From the NCBI GenBank assembly GCA_002399735.1, contig DHEF01000033.1:1-21329 (forward strand): 21,329 nucleotides of DNA. Reading direction: 5' to 3'. The notes below the pieces were generated by a model that saw only the letters and a list, made by a program, of their open reading frames with translations, did no database searches and was not told the DNA's origin. The stretch is from Chitinophagaceae bacterium UBA4857 (GTDB lineage Bacteria; Bacteroidota; Bacteroidia; Chitinophagales; Chitinophagaceae). Both the position numbers and the translations under genes were made by a program. This document shows positions 7,104 through 14,486 of this stretch, in pieces; positions within the stretch are counted from its first letter, which is position 1, and each line of letters begins with the position of its first letter.

Positions 7104-9977
7104 ATGAGTTTGTTTAACAAACAGGCCGGGGAGTTTTTACCCCGCCATATTGGCCCTAATGCCTCCGAAACCGAGCAGATGTTACAAGTTATTGGCGAAC
7201 CAACCCTGGACAGCCTGATTGACAAGACCGTTCCTACGGCTATACGCATGGATAAGGAATTGGATTTACCTGTATCGTTAAGTGAACATGCTTACCTGCA
7301 ACATATTAAAGAAGTATCGCTGTTAAATAAAGTGTACAAAACTTATATTGGACAGGGTTATTACGATACCATTACCCCATCGGTTATTTTACGTAACGTT
7401 TTTGAAAACCCGGGATGGTACACACAATACACCCCGTACCAGGCCGAAATTTCGCAAGGCCGTTTGGAAAGTTTATTAAACTTTCAAACCATGGTTAGCG
7501 ACCTGACCGGTTTACCTATTGCTAATGCTTCTTTGTTAGATGAAGCAACTGCTGCTGCAGAAGCGATGGCGATGTTTTTTCATACCGTAAACAAAGGCCC
7601 GGTACCAACCAAGACTAAGTTTTTTGTTGATGAAGAAATTTTTGCACAAACCAAAGATGTATTGGTTACCCGTGCAGCACCAATTGGTGTAGAATTAGTA
7701 TTTGGTGCTTACGCAACTGCAACTATAGATGATACCTATTTTGGAGCCATTGTACAATATCCTAACGATAAAGGATCGGTTGAAGATTACCGTTCGTTTA
7801 TAGAAAGTGTACATGCCGTAAATGGTTATGTAGCGATGGCTACTGATTTATTGGCTTTGACTTTATTAACCTCTCCCGGTGAATTAGGAGCTGATGCTGC
7901 CCTTGGTAGTGCACAACGTTTTGGTGTACCATTGGGTTATGGCGGACCACATGCGGCTTTTTTTTCTACCAAAGATGAATTTAAACGCAGTATTCCGGGT
8001 CGTATTATAGGTGTAAGTGTTGATACCAATGGTAACCGTGCTTTACGTATGGCTTTGCAAACACGTGAGCAACATATTAAACGTGAAAAAGCTACTTCAA
8101 ACATTTGCACAGCTCAGGCATTGTTAGCTAACATGGCAGCTATGTATGCCGTATATCATGGCCCCGAAGGATTAAAAGATATTGCTTCACGTGTGGCACA
8201 ACTGGCACAAACTGTAGCCGACTCATTAGTGGCAAGAGGTTATAGTTTAGTGAGTCAATATTTCTTTGATACAGTTGTAGTAAAAGTAACTAACCAACAG
8301 GCTATTCGTGAAAAAGCATTACAACAACAAATAAACCTGCGTTATATTGGCAACGATTTAGTTAGTATTTCCGTGGATGAGACCACAGGTGTGGATGACT
8401 TATTTGACCTGATTAATTGTTTTGAAAACGATACTGATCCGGTAAGTTTTGATATACATATGGATGCCGGCTTGCAACATATTCCTGAAGTATTGCAACG
8501 TACCAGTCCTTACCTTACACACAGTGTGTTTAACACGCACCGCAGCGAAAGCCAGATGATGCGTTACATAAAATCTTTAGAAAATAAAGATTTGTCGTTA
8601 AACACATCCATGATTTCGTTAGGCAGCTGTACCATGAAGTTGAATGCCGCTACAGAAATGATTCCTTTGAGCTGGTCGCACTTTAGCAAAATACATCCTT
8701 TTGTTCCGCAGGACCAGGCCTTGGGTTACAAAACCGTTGTTGATGAGTTAAGCAAATACTTATGTACCATTACTGCCTTTGATGCTTGTAGCTTACAACC
8801 TAATAGTGGTGCGCAAGGAGAGTATGCCGGTTTGTTAACCATTAAAGCCTACCACGAAGCCAATGGCGATCATCACCGTAATGTAATGTTAATTCCAATT
8901 AGTGCACATGGTACCAATCCTGCGTCGGCCGTAATGGTGGGCATGAAGGTAGTAGTAGTAAAAGCTTTGGAAAACGGTTATATTGATGTTGGGGATTTAA
9001 AACTTAAAGCCGAGCAACACGCTGCTAACCTGGCCGGTATTATGATTACCTACCCAAGTACTTACGGTGTGTACGAAGAAACAGTAAAAGATATTACAGC
9101 TATTGTTCACCAACATGGCGGACAAGTATATATGGACGGTGCTAATATGAATGCGCAGGTTGGTTTAACCGCACCGGGTTTAATTGGTGCCGATGTTTGT
9201 CACCTTAACTTACATAAAACATTTGCTATACCACATGGTGGCGGCGGTCCGGGTGTTGGCCCTATTTGTGTAAAAGCACATTTAGCTCCTTACCTTCCCG
9301 GTCACGTAGCATTCGAAGGCAAAACTCCTTCGGCTGTTTCTGCGGCGCCTTATGGCTCTGCATCTATATTATTAATAAGTTATGGTTATATACGTTTATT
9401 AGGTCGTGATGGTGTTAAAGCTGCTACTAAAAATGCAATTTTAAATGCCAACTATATGCGTGCCCGTTTAACAGGTGCGTATGATGTATTGTATCTTGGA
9501 ACCAACGGTACTTGTGCGCATGAGTTTATTGTTGATTTACGTCCGTTTAAAAAAACCGCAGAAATAGAAGCCGAAGATGTGGCCAAACGTTTAATGGACT
9601 ATGGCTTCCACGCACCAACCATGAGTTTTCCTGTTGCCGGCACTATTATGATTGAACCAACAGAGAGTGAAGACAAAGCCGAGCTGGATAGATTCTGTGA
9701 AGCCTTATTAAGTATAAGAGAAGAAATAAAAGCTATTGAAGAAGGTGGTGACAAAAAAGATAATCCTTTAAAAAATGCACCACATACACAAACCATGGTT
9801 ATTACCAGCAATTGGGAAAAACCATACACCCGCGAACAGGCGGTATTTCCATTGGCTTATGTACAGCAAAACAAATTCTGGCCATCGGTAGCCCGTGTTA
9901 ACAATACACATGGCGACAGAAACTTAATTTGCACCTGCGAGCCTATTGAAAGTTACATGGAAGAAACAATGAATTAA
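7104..9977 (+). CDS. gcvP: Glycine dehydrogenase (aminomethyl-transferring), glycine cleavage P-protein
   Basis: This is the PLP-dependent P-protein of the glycine cleavage system. It decarboxylates glycine and passes the aminomethyl group to the lipoyl arm of the H-protein, feeding the one-carbon pool. At 957 residues it is the single-chain form with fused N- and C-terminal halves. The N-terminal start (FLPRHIGPN) is classic for the family. The C-terminal half carries the PLP lysine K705 in HLNLHKTF, followed by a glycine-rich PHGGGGPGVGPI loop. The C-terminal region ends in the conserved ARVNNTHGDRNLICTCEP. The ATG at 7104 is preferred because the earlier TTG lies in the promoter box. No gcvT or gcvH gene is in the window, so the system is scattered in this genome. 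An intrinsic terminator follows. Confidence 0.97.
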   Translation: MSLFNKQAGEFLPRHIGPNASETEQMLQVIGEPTLDSLIDKTVPTAIRMDKELDLPVSLSEHAYLQHIKEVSLLNKVYKTYIGQGYYDTITPSVILRNVFENPGWYTQYTPYQAEISQGRLESLLNFQTMVSDLTGLPIANASLLDEATAAAEAMAMFFHTVNKGPVPTKTKFFVDEEIFAQTKDVLVTRAAPIGVELVFGAYATATIDDTYFGAIVQYPNDKGSVEDYRSFIESVHAVNGYVAMATDLLALTLLTSPGELGADAALGSAQRFGVPLGYGGPHAAFFSTKDEFKRSIPGRIIGVSVDTNGNRALRMALQTREQHIKREKATSNICTAQALLANMAAMYAVYHGPEGLKDIASRVAQLAQTVADSLVARGYSLVSQYFFDTVVVKVTNQQAIREKALQQQINLRYIGNDLVSISVDETTGVDDLFDLINCFENDTDPVSFDIHMDAGLQHIPEVLQRTSPYLTHSVFNTHRSESQMMRYIKSLENKDLSLNTSMISLGSCTMKLNAATEMIPLSWSHFSKIHPFVPQDQALGYKTVVDELSKYLCTITAFDACSLQPNSGAQGEYAGLLTIKAYHEANGDHHRNVMLIPISAHGTNPASAVMVGMKVVVVKALENGYIDVGDLKLKAEQHAANLAGIMITYPSTYGVYEETVKDITAIVHQHGGQVYMDGANMNAQVGLTAPGLIGADVCHLNLHKTFAIPHGGGGPGVGPICVKAHLAPYLPGHVAFEGKTPSAVSAAPYGSASILLISYGYIRLLGRDGVKAATKNAILNANYMRARLTGAYDVLYLGTNGTCAHEFIVDLRPFKKTAEIEAEDVAKRLMDYGFHAPTMSFPVAGTIMIEPTESEDKAELDRFCEALLSIREEIKAIEEGGDKKDNPLKNAPHTQTMVITSNWEKPYTREQAVFPLAYVQQNKFWPSVARVNNTHGDRNLICTCEPIESYMEETMN

Positions 9978-9998
9978 AACATATTTCTTACAAATTAT

Positions 9999-10034
9999 AA
10001 ATCCCATCCGGCTTAGCAGTGATGGGATTTTTTT
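9999..10034 (+). terminator. Intrinsic terminator after gcvP
   Basis: AAATCCCATC (9999-10008) and GATGGGATTT (10021-10030) make a 10-bp stem with a 12-base loop, followed by a run of seven T (10028-10034). It lies 21 bases past the gcvP stop. The T-run leads straight into a dispersed-repeat end (TTGTTACCAACTG). Confidence 0.88.
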
Positions 10035-10145
10035 GTTACCAACTGTATAGCCCTGATTGATCCTCCCTTGTAGTTTATCCTGAGCTTGCCGAAGGGCTCC
10101 TTTCAACAGTAGTAATGCTATTGGGCTTTTTCGCAACACACGATA
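10033..10145 (+). repeat. Mosaic dispersed-repeat copy downstream of gcvP
   Basis: It begins TTGTTACCAACTG, then TATAGCCCTGATTGAT, matching the reverse complement of the copies at 6860-6948 and 19094-19184. In place of their middle block it has a TCCTGAGCTTGCCGAAGGGCTCC segment, and then CAACAGTAGTAAT (10104-10116), which resembles strings at 4635, 16227 and 21229. AGCCC near the start and GGGCT near the end are inverted. No credible gene is present. Confidence 0.6.
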
Positions 10146-10208
10146 ATTTCAGAAAAGTAATAACACAGATGAGCAGTTAAAAAAAATGCAAATTCCTATT
10201 ATGTCTAT

Positions 10209-10242
10209 AAAAGAAAAAGCCCCTTAAAGTAAGGGGCTTTTT
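10209..10242 (-). terminator. Intrinsic terminator of the small lipoprotein gene
   Basis: AAAAAGCCCCTTA (10214-10226) and TAAGGGGCTTTTT (10230-10242) form a 13-bp stem with a 3-base loop. On the minus strand the stem continues into CTTTTTCTTTTA. It lies about 31 bases past the lipoprotein stop. The plus strand also ends in five T, so it may work in both directions. Confidence 0.9.
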
Positions 10243-10272
10243 CATGAAGTATTAAAACTCTTTTGAGGGTTA

Positions 10273-10674
10273 CTATTGCGGCGTTGTTTTTAATTCAAGT
10301 TTCTGGCTACTATTATCTACTTCGCCACTCAACTGTAATTCAGTAGCAGTTAATTTAGTAACATCGTAAATGGTAGTAGCACCACCATTACTCACTAATG
10401 TCAGCTTTTTGTCGTTATTAGTTAAAGTATAAGATCTATTACCAGCGTCAGAGTCATATAAAGTACCGTCAGCCTTAAACTCTACATACCAAAGACTACC
10501 ATAAATATCTTCTGAGTTAGTAACACCTGTTGTTTTATTTGTTGTAATAATTTTATGGTAATACCATTTTTTTTGAATACTGCCTGAATGCCCCTCAGTT
10601 TTGTCTTTTTTGCAAGAAAAAAATATTACACTAAGTGCAATAAATAAGAATGATACGGATGTGACTTTTTTCAT
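10273..10674 (-). CDS. Small lipocalin-like lipoprotein, 133 aa
   Basis: This is probably an outer-membrane-anchored lipoprotein of unknown ligand. A type II signal peptide is visible: MKKVTSVSFL, a hydrophobic core, then IFFSC with the lipid-modified cysteine at residue 21, followed by KKDK. The mature part has an early W (KKWYYHKI), then LWYVEFKADGTLY and a run of short beta strands, which resembles lipocalin-like lipoproteins of Bacteroidota. An in-frame ATG at 10695 would add seven residues before the Met-Lys-Lys signal start, so 10674 is chosen. It has its own promoter (10781-10811) and terminator, is divergent from the MFS gene, and is probably monocistronic. The lipoprotein assignment is secure; the fold is an inference. 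Confidence 0.78.
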   Translation of the reverse strand: MKKVTSVSFLFIALSVIFFSCKKDKTEGHSGSIQKKWYYHKIITTNKTTGVTNSEDIYGSLWYVEFKADGTLYDSDAGNRSYTLTNNDKKLTLVSNGGATTIYDVTKLTATELQLSGEVDNSSQKLELKTTPQ

Positions 10675-10780
10675 AATTAATGTATTTGCCAGCAAAAATG
10701 GGCATTAAAAAAATGGTTATTTACGCCACTTTACAAACCCCGTAAACTAACCAACAAACAACTATTTTCATTTAAGGAAA

Positions 10781-10811
10781 CAAAAATAGTTGTCGATACC
10801 ACACTTACAAA
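10781..10811 (-). promoter_or_regulatory. Complete Bacteroidota sigma-A promoter for the lipoprotein gene
   Basis: On the minus strand TTTG (complement of 10808-10811), exactly 19 bases, then TATTTTTG (complement of 10781-10788). This fits TTTG-N19-TAnnTTTG perfectly. It predicts a leader of about 100 bases before the ATG at 10674. Confidence 0.75.
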
Positions 10812-10856
10812 TCCCGGTAACCGTAGTCGGAAAAATATACACATGGTTATTAATTA

Positions 10857-10868
10857 GTACAATTGTAC
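10857..10868. promoter_or_regulatory. 12-bp perfect palindrome GTACAATTGTAC in the divergent promoter region
   Basis: The palindrome lies between the two divergent promoters, about 50 bases upstream of the MFS -33 element. A second, shorter GTACGTAC palindrome lies at 10984-10991 in the predicted MFS leader. They could be operator half-site pairs, but no regulator is linked. Confidence 0.3.
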
Positions 10869-10917
10869 CCCAATACATCAACAAAAGGTTAATTCAAATC
10901 AGTTTATTTGCCGAAGT

Positions 10918-10948
10918 TTTGTAATCAAACTTTTGATTGGTAATTTTG
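10918..10948 (+). promoter_or_regulatory. Complete Bacteroidota sigma-A promoter for the MFS gene
   Basis: TTTG (10918-10921), exactly 19 bases, then TAATTTTG (10941-10948). Both elements match the consensus perfectly. The predicted leader before the ATG at 11015 is about 60 bases. Confidence 0.78.
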
Positions 10949-11014
10949 TTGCTTCATTCACATTTACAAAGTTGTTTGCCATAGTACGTACAATAAACAA
11001 CTTTATTTACCAAG

Positions 11015-12271
11015 ATGAACAATAGCATCGTTACCAAAAGCCTGTACAAGGTTAATAGCTTATTTTTTCCGCAAAGGCAGAAAGGAACATTGAGTTACGA
11101 AGAGGCCAGTGCCTTCTATCGCCGTCGTTTGCGCATAGCTGTTTCTATATTCTTTTTTTGTCAGGGTATAACTTTTGCTACCTGGGCAAGCCGCATACCC
11201 GATCTTAAAACCGCTTTATCCCTTTCCGATGCGGCATTAGGCAGCATTCTATTGGCACTTCCGGCCGGGCAATTAGTCACCTTACCTTTTTCCGGACGTA
11301 TTGTGGCTCGTTTTGGCAGTCGTAATGTTATTCGTATAGCTTTAATATTATACACTATTGGTTTAACCAATCTTGCGCTTGCCAATTCTGCATGGCAACT
11401 AACACTGGCACTTTTTATATTTGGTGTATTTGGTAATTTTTGTAACATCTCCGTTAATACACAAGCCATCATTGCCGAAAAAATGTATGGTCGCCCTATT
11501 ATGACCAGCTTTCATGGTGTATGGAGTATAGCAGGTTTTACCGGTGCCCTGATTGGCTTGTTAATGATTTCTACTCATGTCTCGCCACATATACATTTTT
11601 GTATTATGGCTGTTTTAATTACCATTACTTGTGTATTGGCACAACGTTATTTAAAATCGGGTACTACGGCTAGCAACAATACTGCGGTAAAAACCGAAAA
11701 GAAAAAATCGTTTATTGCCAAACCCAATATGATATTGGTACAATTAGGTATTATTGGTTTTTGCAGTATGGCTGCCGAAGGCGCTATGTTTGATTGGAGT
11801 GGTGTTTACTTTAAACAAGTTGTACATGCGCCAAAATCGCTAACCATTTTAGGGTATGCCGCATTTATGATTATGATGGCAACCGGTCGTTTTATGGGCG
11901 ACAAGTTAATTGTAAGATTCGGCAGACAAAAGTTATTACGTTATAGCGGTTTGTTTATTGCAGGCGGTTTATTTTTATCGGTATTTCTGCCTTACTTGCC
12001 TACAGCCACTTTAGGTTTTTTAATGGTAGGTTTAGGTGTTTCATCCATAGTACCAATGGTGTATAGCGCTGCTGGCAAAGTAGCCAATATTACACCCAGT
12101 GTTGCCTTGGCATCGGTTTCCAGTATTAGTTATTTAGGCTTTTTAATGGGGCCGCCATTGATTGGTTATATTGCCGAATTATCCAGCTTGCGGTATTCCT
12201 TCGCTGCAATAGGCTTAATGGGATTTGCCATTATATTTTTAGCTGCAAAGGTGAAGTTGTTGAGAAGCTAA
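11015..12271 (+). CDS. MFS transporter, YbjJ-like, 418 aa
   Basis: This is an inner-membrane secondary transporter of the major facilitator superfamily; the substrate is unknown. After a roughly 40-residue cytoplasmic N-terminus there are about twelve hydrophobic helices in two six-helix halves separated by a charged loop (KTEKKKSFIAK) near residues 225-235. The first helix carries ATWASRIPDLKTALSLSD, followed by a glycine/arginine loop (GRIVARFGSRNV), a pairing typical of the YbjJ-like branch. The second half repeats this as GRFMGDKLIVRFGRQK. The 418-residue length fits the family. The gene is transcribed from its own promoter, divergent from the lipoprotein. The 3' side runs directly into a dispersed repeat, with no clear terminator. 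Confidence 0.85.
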   Translation: MNNSIVTKSLYKVNSLFFPQRQKGTLSYEEASAFYRRRLRIAVSIFFFCQGITFATWASRIPDLKTALSLSDAALGSILLALPAGQLVTLPFSGRIVARFGSRNVIRIALILYTIGLTNLALANSAWQLTLALFIFGVFGNFCNISVNTQAIIAEKMYGRPIMTSFHGVWSIAGFTGALIGLLMISTHVSPHIHFCIMAVLITITCVLAQRYLKSGTTASNNTAVKTEKKKSFIAKPNMILVQLGIIGFCSMAAEGAMFDWSGVYFKQVVHAPKSLTILGYAAFMIMMATGRFMGDKLIVRFGRQKLLRYSGLFIAGGLFLSVFLPYLPTATLGFLMVGLGVSSIVPMVYSAAGKVANITPSVALASVSSISYLGFLMGPPLIGYIAELSSLRYSFAAIGLMGFAIIFLAAKVKLLRS

Positions 12272-12275
12272 GACC

Positions 12276-12526
12276 CAATTGACAATGGACAAATTACAAT
12301 TGACAGTTGACAATGGACAATTTTGTAATACTCCAATATTGAATATTTTAGATTGAATATTGGGTATTGTATAATGGTGAGTAGAATTACGGAACGTACA
12401 AGTGAGTGACACAACAGACGATGACAGTAGTACTGCCGCTGACTAACAAATAATAAGTATACAGTATTAAGTATTTAGTATAGAGAAAACAGCCAACGCA
12501 TTCACGATAACGTTGAACTTTTGAAC
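12276..12526 (-). repeat. 251-bp composite dispersed repeat, copy 1 of an inverted pair
   Basis: On the plus strand it runs: CAATTGACAATGGACAA-type strings, ATTGAATATT...GAATATT (12338-12361), CATAATGGTGA-like and TAGAATTAC (12381-12390), GTGAGTGACACAACAGACG, four heptamers of AGTAT type (12455-12482), GAAAACAGCCAACG, and a final 25-mer (12502-12526). The same modules occur in reverse order and orientation at 16080-16330. The 25-mer and a 24-mer are identical between the copies. No gene is supported here. Confidence 0.8.
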
Positions 12527-12576
12527 GTTGAACCTCTGGAACCTCTTTAACATTGAACTTCTGGAACTTCTTTAAC
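12527..12576. repeat. Two tandem 25-base units next to the ABC exporter stop
   Basis: Bases 12527-12551 and 12552-12576 are the same 25-base unit (TTGAACnTCTGGAACnTCTTT core) with 22 of 25 positions identical. Each unit itself contains a doubled GAACnTCT. The array begins exactly where the exact 25-mer of the composite repeat ends and stops 10 bases before the end of the exporter gene (12586). Confidence 0.7.
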
Positions 12577-12585
12577 TTTAAACTG

Positions 12586-14328
12586 CTATCGTCGTTCACC
12601 TATCTGCTGGCGCCACATGGCATAGTACAATCCTTTTTTCTCTAATAAAACTTGGTGCGAACCTTGTTCTACAATCTTGCCTTTTTCCAACACATAAATA
12701 ACATCGGCATACATAATGGTAGATAAGCGATGGGCTATCATAATGGTAATGGGGTCTCGTTGTGCAGCAATATTTTTTACGGTTTCGGTAATGGCTTCTT
12801 CGGTTAAAGAATCTAATGCAGAAGTAGCTTCATCAAAAATTAATAACCGCGGCTGACGTAACAAGGCACGGGCAATAGCCAAACGTTGTTTTTCGCCACC
12901 GGAAAGTTTCATACCACCTTCACCTAATAAAGTGTCCAATCCTTTTTCGGAACGATTGATTAAATTAATGGCAGATGCTTTTGTTAGGGCTTCTATCATT
13001 TCATCATCAGTAGCAGCAGGTTGCACAAACAATAAATTTTCACGTATAGTACCGTAAAACAATTGTGTCTCCTGTGTTACAAAACCAATCTGTCGGCGCA
13101 TTTCGTTGTAACGCAATTGTGCCGAGGGAATGTTGTTAAAAAATATATCACCGCCAACCGGTCTGTATAAACCTACCAACAATTTTACCAATGTTGATTT
13201 ACCAGAACCCGATGGCCCAACAAACGCAATAGTTTCGCCACTTTTTACATTGAATGAAATATTATCAATGGCATTAACCGCCGCCGTTTTATGACTAAAT
13301 ATTACCTGATTAAATTCTATGTTTTGTAATTGTCCTAATTCAATGGGTTCCTCCGGACGCGTTTCAATTGGTTGATGCATTAACTTATCAAAAGTTTGTA
13401 AAGATGCTTCGGCCTCACGATAAGAGAGTATGATATTACCTAAATCCTGCAAAGGTCCAAAAATAGTGGTGGATATAAATTGCATACTGATTAACTCACC
13501 GGTAGTTAATACATTGCGAAAAATTAACCATAACAGTATAAATAAAATAGATTGCCGTAATAACGTTAACGCCGAGCTTTGCATATAAGCTAAGGAGCGA
13601 ACCTTACGGGTTTTCATCATTTCCAGATCGAATATTTTTTGCGTATGCTCACGCAAGCGTCGTATTTCCGGATAAGTAAGTCCTAAACTTTTTACTAATT
13701 CAATATTACGTAACGACTCAGTAATGGAGCCCGACATTTGATTGGTTTGTTTATTAATAGTACGTTGCAGTGTTTTAATTTTTTTGCTTAGCAAACCAGT
13801 TAAACCACCCAACACCAATACGCCTACTACAAAAACCGGAATTAATAGCCAATGTTTGGTAACCGCATACCATATTAAAAAACCAATACCAATAATGGAC
13901 GAAAAAAGTATATTGACAAAGGAGTTAATAAACCGTTCTGTATCGGTACGTACTTTTTGTAAAGTAGATAAAGTTTCGCCGCTACGTTGGTTTTCAAACT
14001 CGGCAAACGACAAACGTAAAGTTTGTTTAATGCCATCATTAAAAATTTGCATACCAAATTTTTGTACGGCAAGTCGCATTATATAATCCTGAAAAGCTTT
14101 TATTAATCGTGAACCCAAGGCCACTGCCACCGCAATACCTAACCAAAACAACACGCCTTTTACTAATTCATTTTCAGGAAGCCGACCGGGGTTGGTAGCA
14201 TAGTCATCAATTATTTTTCCAAAAATAATAGGATCCAACAGCAGTAATAGTTGTGCAACACCAGCCAGTAGCAGCGAGAAAAAAATTAGTTTACGATGAG
14301 GCTTAAGATAGGTCCACAGTATTTTCAA
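12586..14328 (-). CDS. ABC exporter half-transporter (MsbA-type permease fused to ATPase), 580 aa
   Basis: This is an inner-membrane ATP-driven exporter subunit, expected to act as a homodimer; the substrate (lipid, drug or other) cannot be told. Residues 1-310 form the six-helix permease (start MKILWTYLKPHRKLIFFSLL). The ATPase domain carries Walker A GPSGSGKST (371-379), a Q-loop in FVTQETQLFYG, signature LSGGEKQR (from 475), Walker B LLIFDEATSALD and the switch histidine in AHRLS. The length is normal. No ATG or GTG exists between the upstream in-frame stop and this point; the first Met start would be far inside, so the TTG at 14328 is the likely start. A weak -7 box (TACTTTTA, complement of 14349-14356) lies 20 bases upstream. 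Composite repeats flank it and the next gene. Confidence 0.9.
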   Translation of the reverse strand: MKILWTYLKPHRKLIFFSLLLAGVAQLLLLLDPIIFGKIIDDYATNPGRLPENELVKGVLFWLGIAVAVALGSRLIKAFQDYIMRLAVQKFGMQIFNDGIKQTLRLSFAEFENQRSGETLSTLQKVRTDTERFINSFVNILFSSIIGIGFLIWYAVTKHWLLIPVFVVGVLVLGGLTGLLSKKIKTLQRTINKQTNQMSGSITESLRNIELVKSLGLTYPEIRRLREHTQKIFDLEMMKTRKVRSLAYMQSSALTLLRQSILFILLWLIFRNVLTTGELISMQFISTTIFGPLQDLGNIILSYREAEASLQTFDKLMHQPIETRPEEPIELGQLQNIEFNQVIFSHKTAAVNAIDNISFNVKSGETIAFVGPSGSGKSTLVKLLVGLYRPVGGDIFFNNIPSAQLRYNEMRRQIGFVTQETQLFYGTIRENLLFVQPAATDDEMIEALTKASAINLINRSEKGLDTLLGEGGMKLSGGEKQRLAIARALLRQPRLLIFDEATSALDSLTEEAITETVKNIAAQRDPITIMIAHRLSTIMYADVIYVLEKGKIVEQGSHQVLLEKKGLYYAMWRQQIGERR

Positions 14329-14424
14329 ATTGATAGTGTTTAGGTTAATAAAAGTAAGCTTTAATAAGATGGTTTTATAGTAAGAAACCTTTGCCCTACA
14401 ATAAATTTAATTTTAGCTCATTTA

Positions 14425-14457
14425 TGTAAAATAAAAAATAGCCCCTTTCGGAGCTAT
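14425..14457 (-). terminator. Intrinsic terminator of the YXWGXW-protein gene
   Basis: On the minus strand ATAGCTCC and GGGGCTAT (complements of 14450-14457 and 14438-14445) form an 8-bp stem with one G-T pair. The stem is closed by a GAAA tetraloop and followed by TTTTTTATTTTA. It lies about 30 bases past the stop and separates this gene from the ABC exporter gene. Confidence 0.87.
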
Positions 14458-14486
14458 CACATTGTATAGTTTTCACAGATAGTATT

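Noticed and set aside
9924..10139. Possible 71-residue gene on the minus strand downstream of gcvP
   Set aside because: It overlaps the gcvP end, crosses the terminator and lies mostly in a dispersed repeat.
12387..12599. A possible 70-residue protein on the minus strand with an N-terminal part like a frame at 16031-16261 (both contain SKVQRYR and VGCFL)
   Set aside because: Both frames run through the composite repeat, so the peptide similarity follows from DNA similarity. The frames diverge after insertions and lack conserved starts, and they include the heptamer array and tandem units. No protein family is recognisable.
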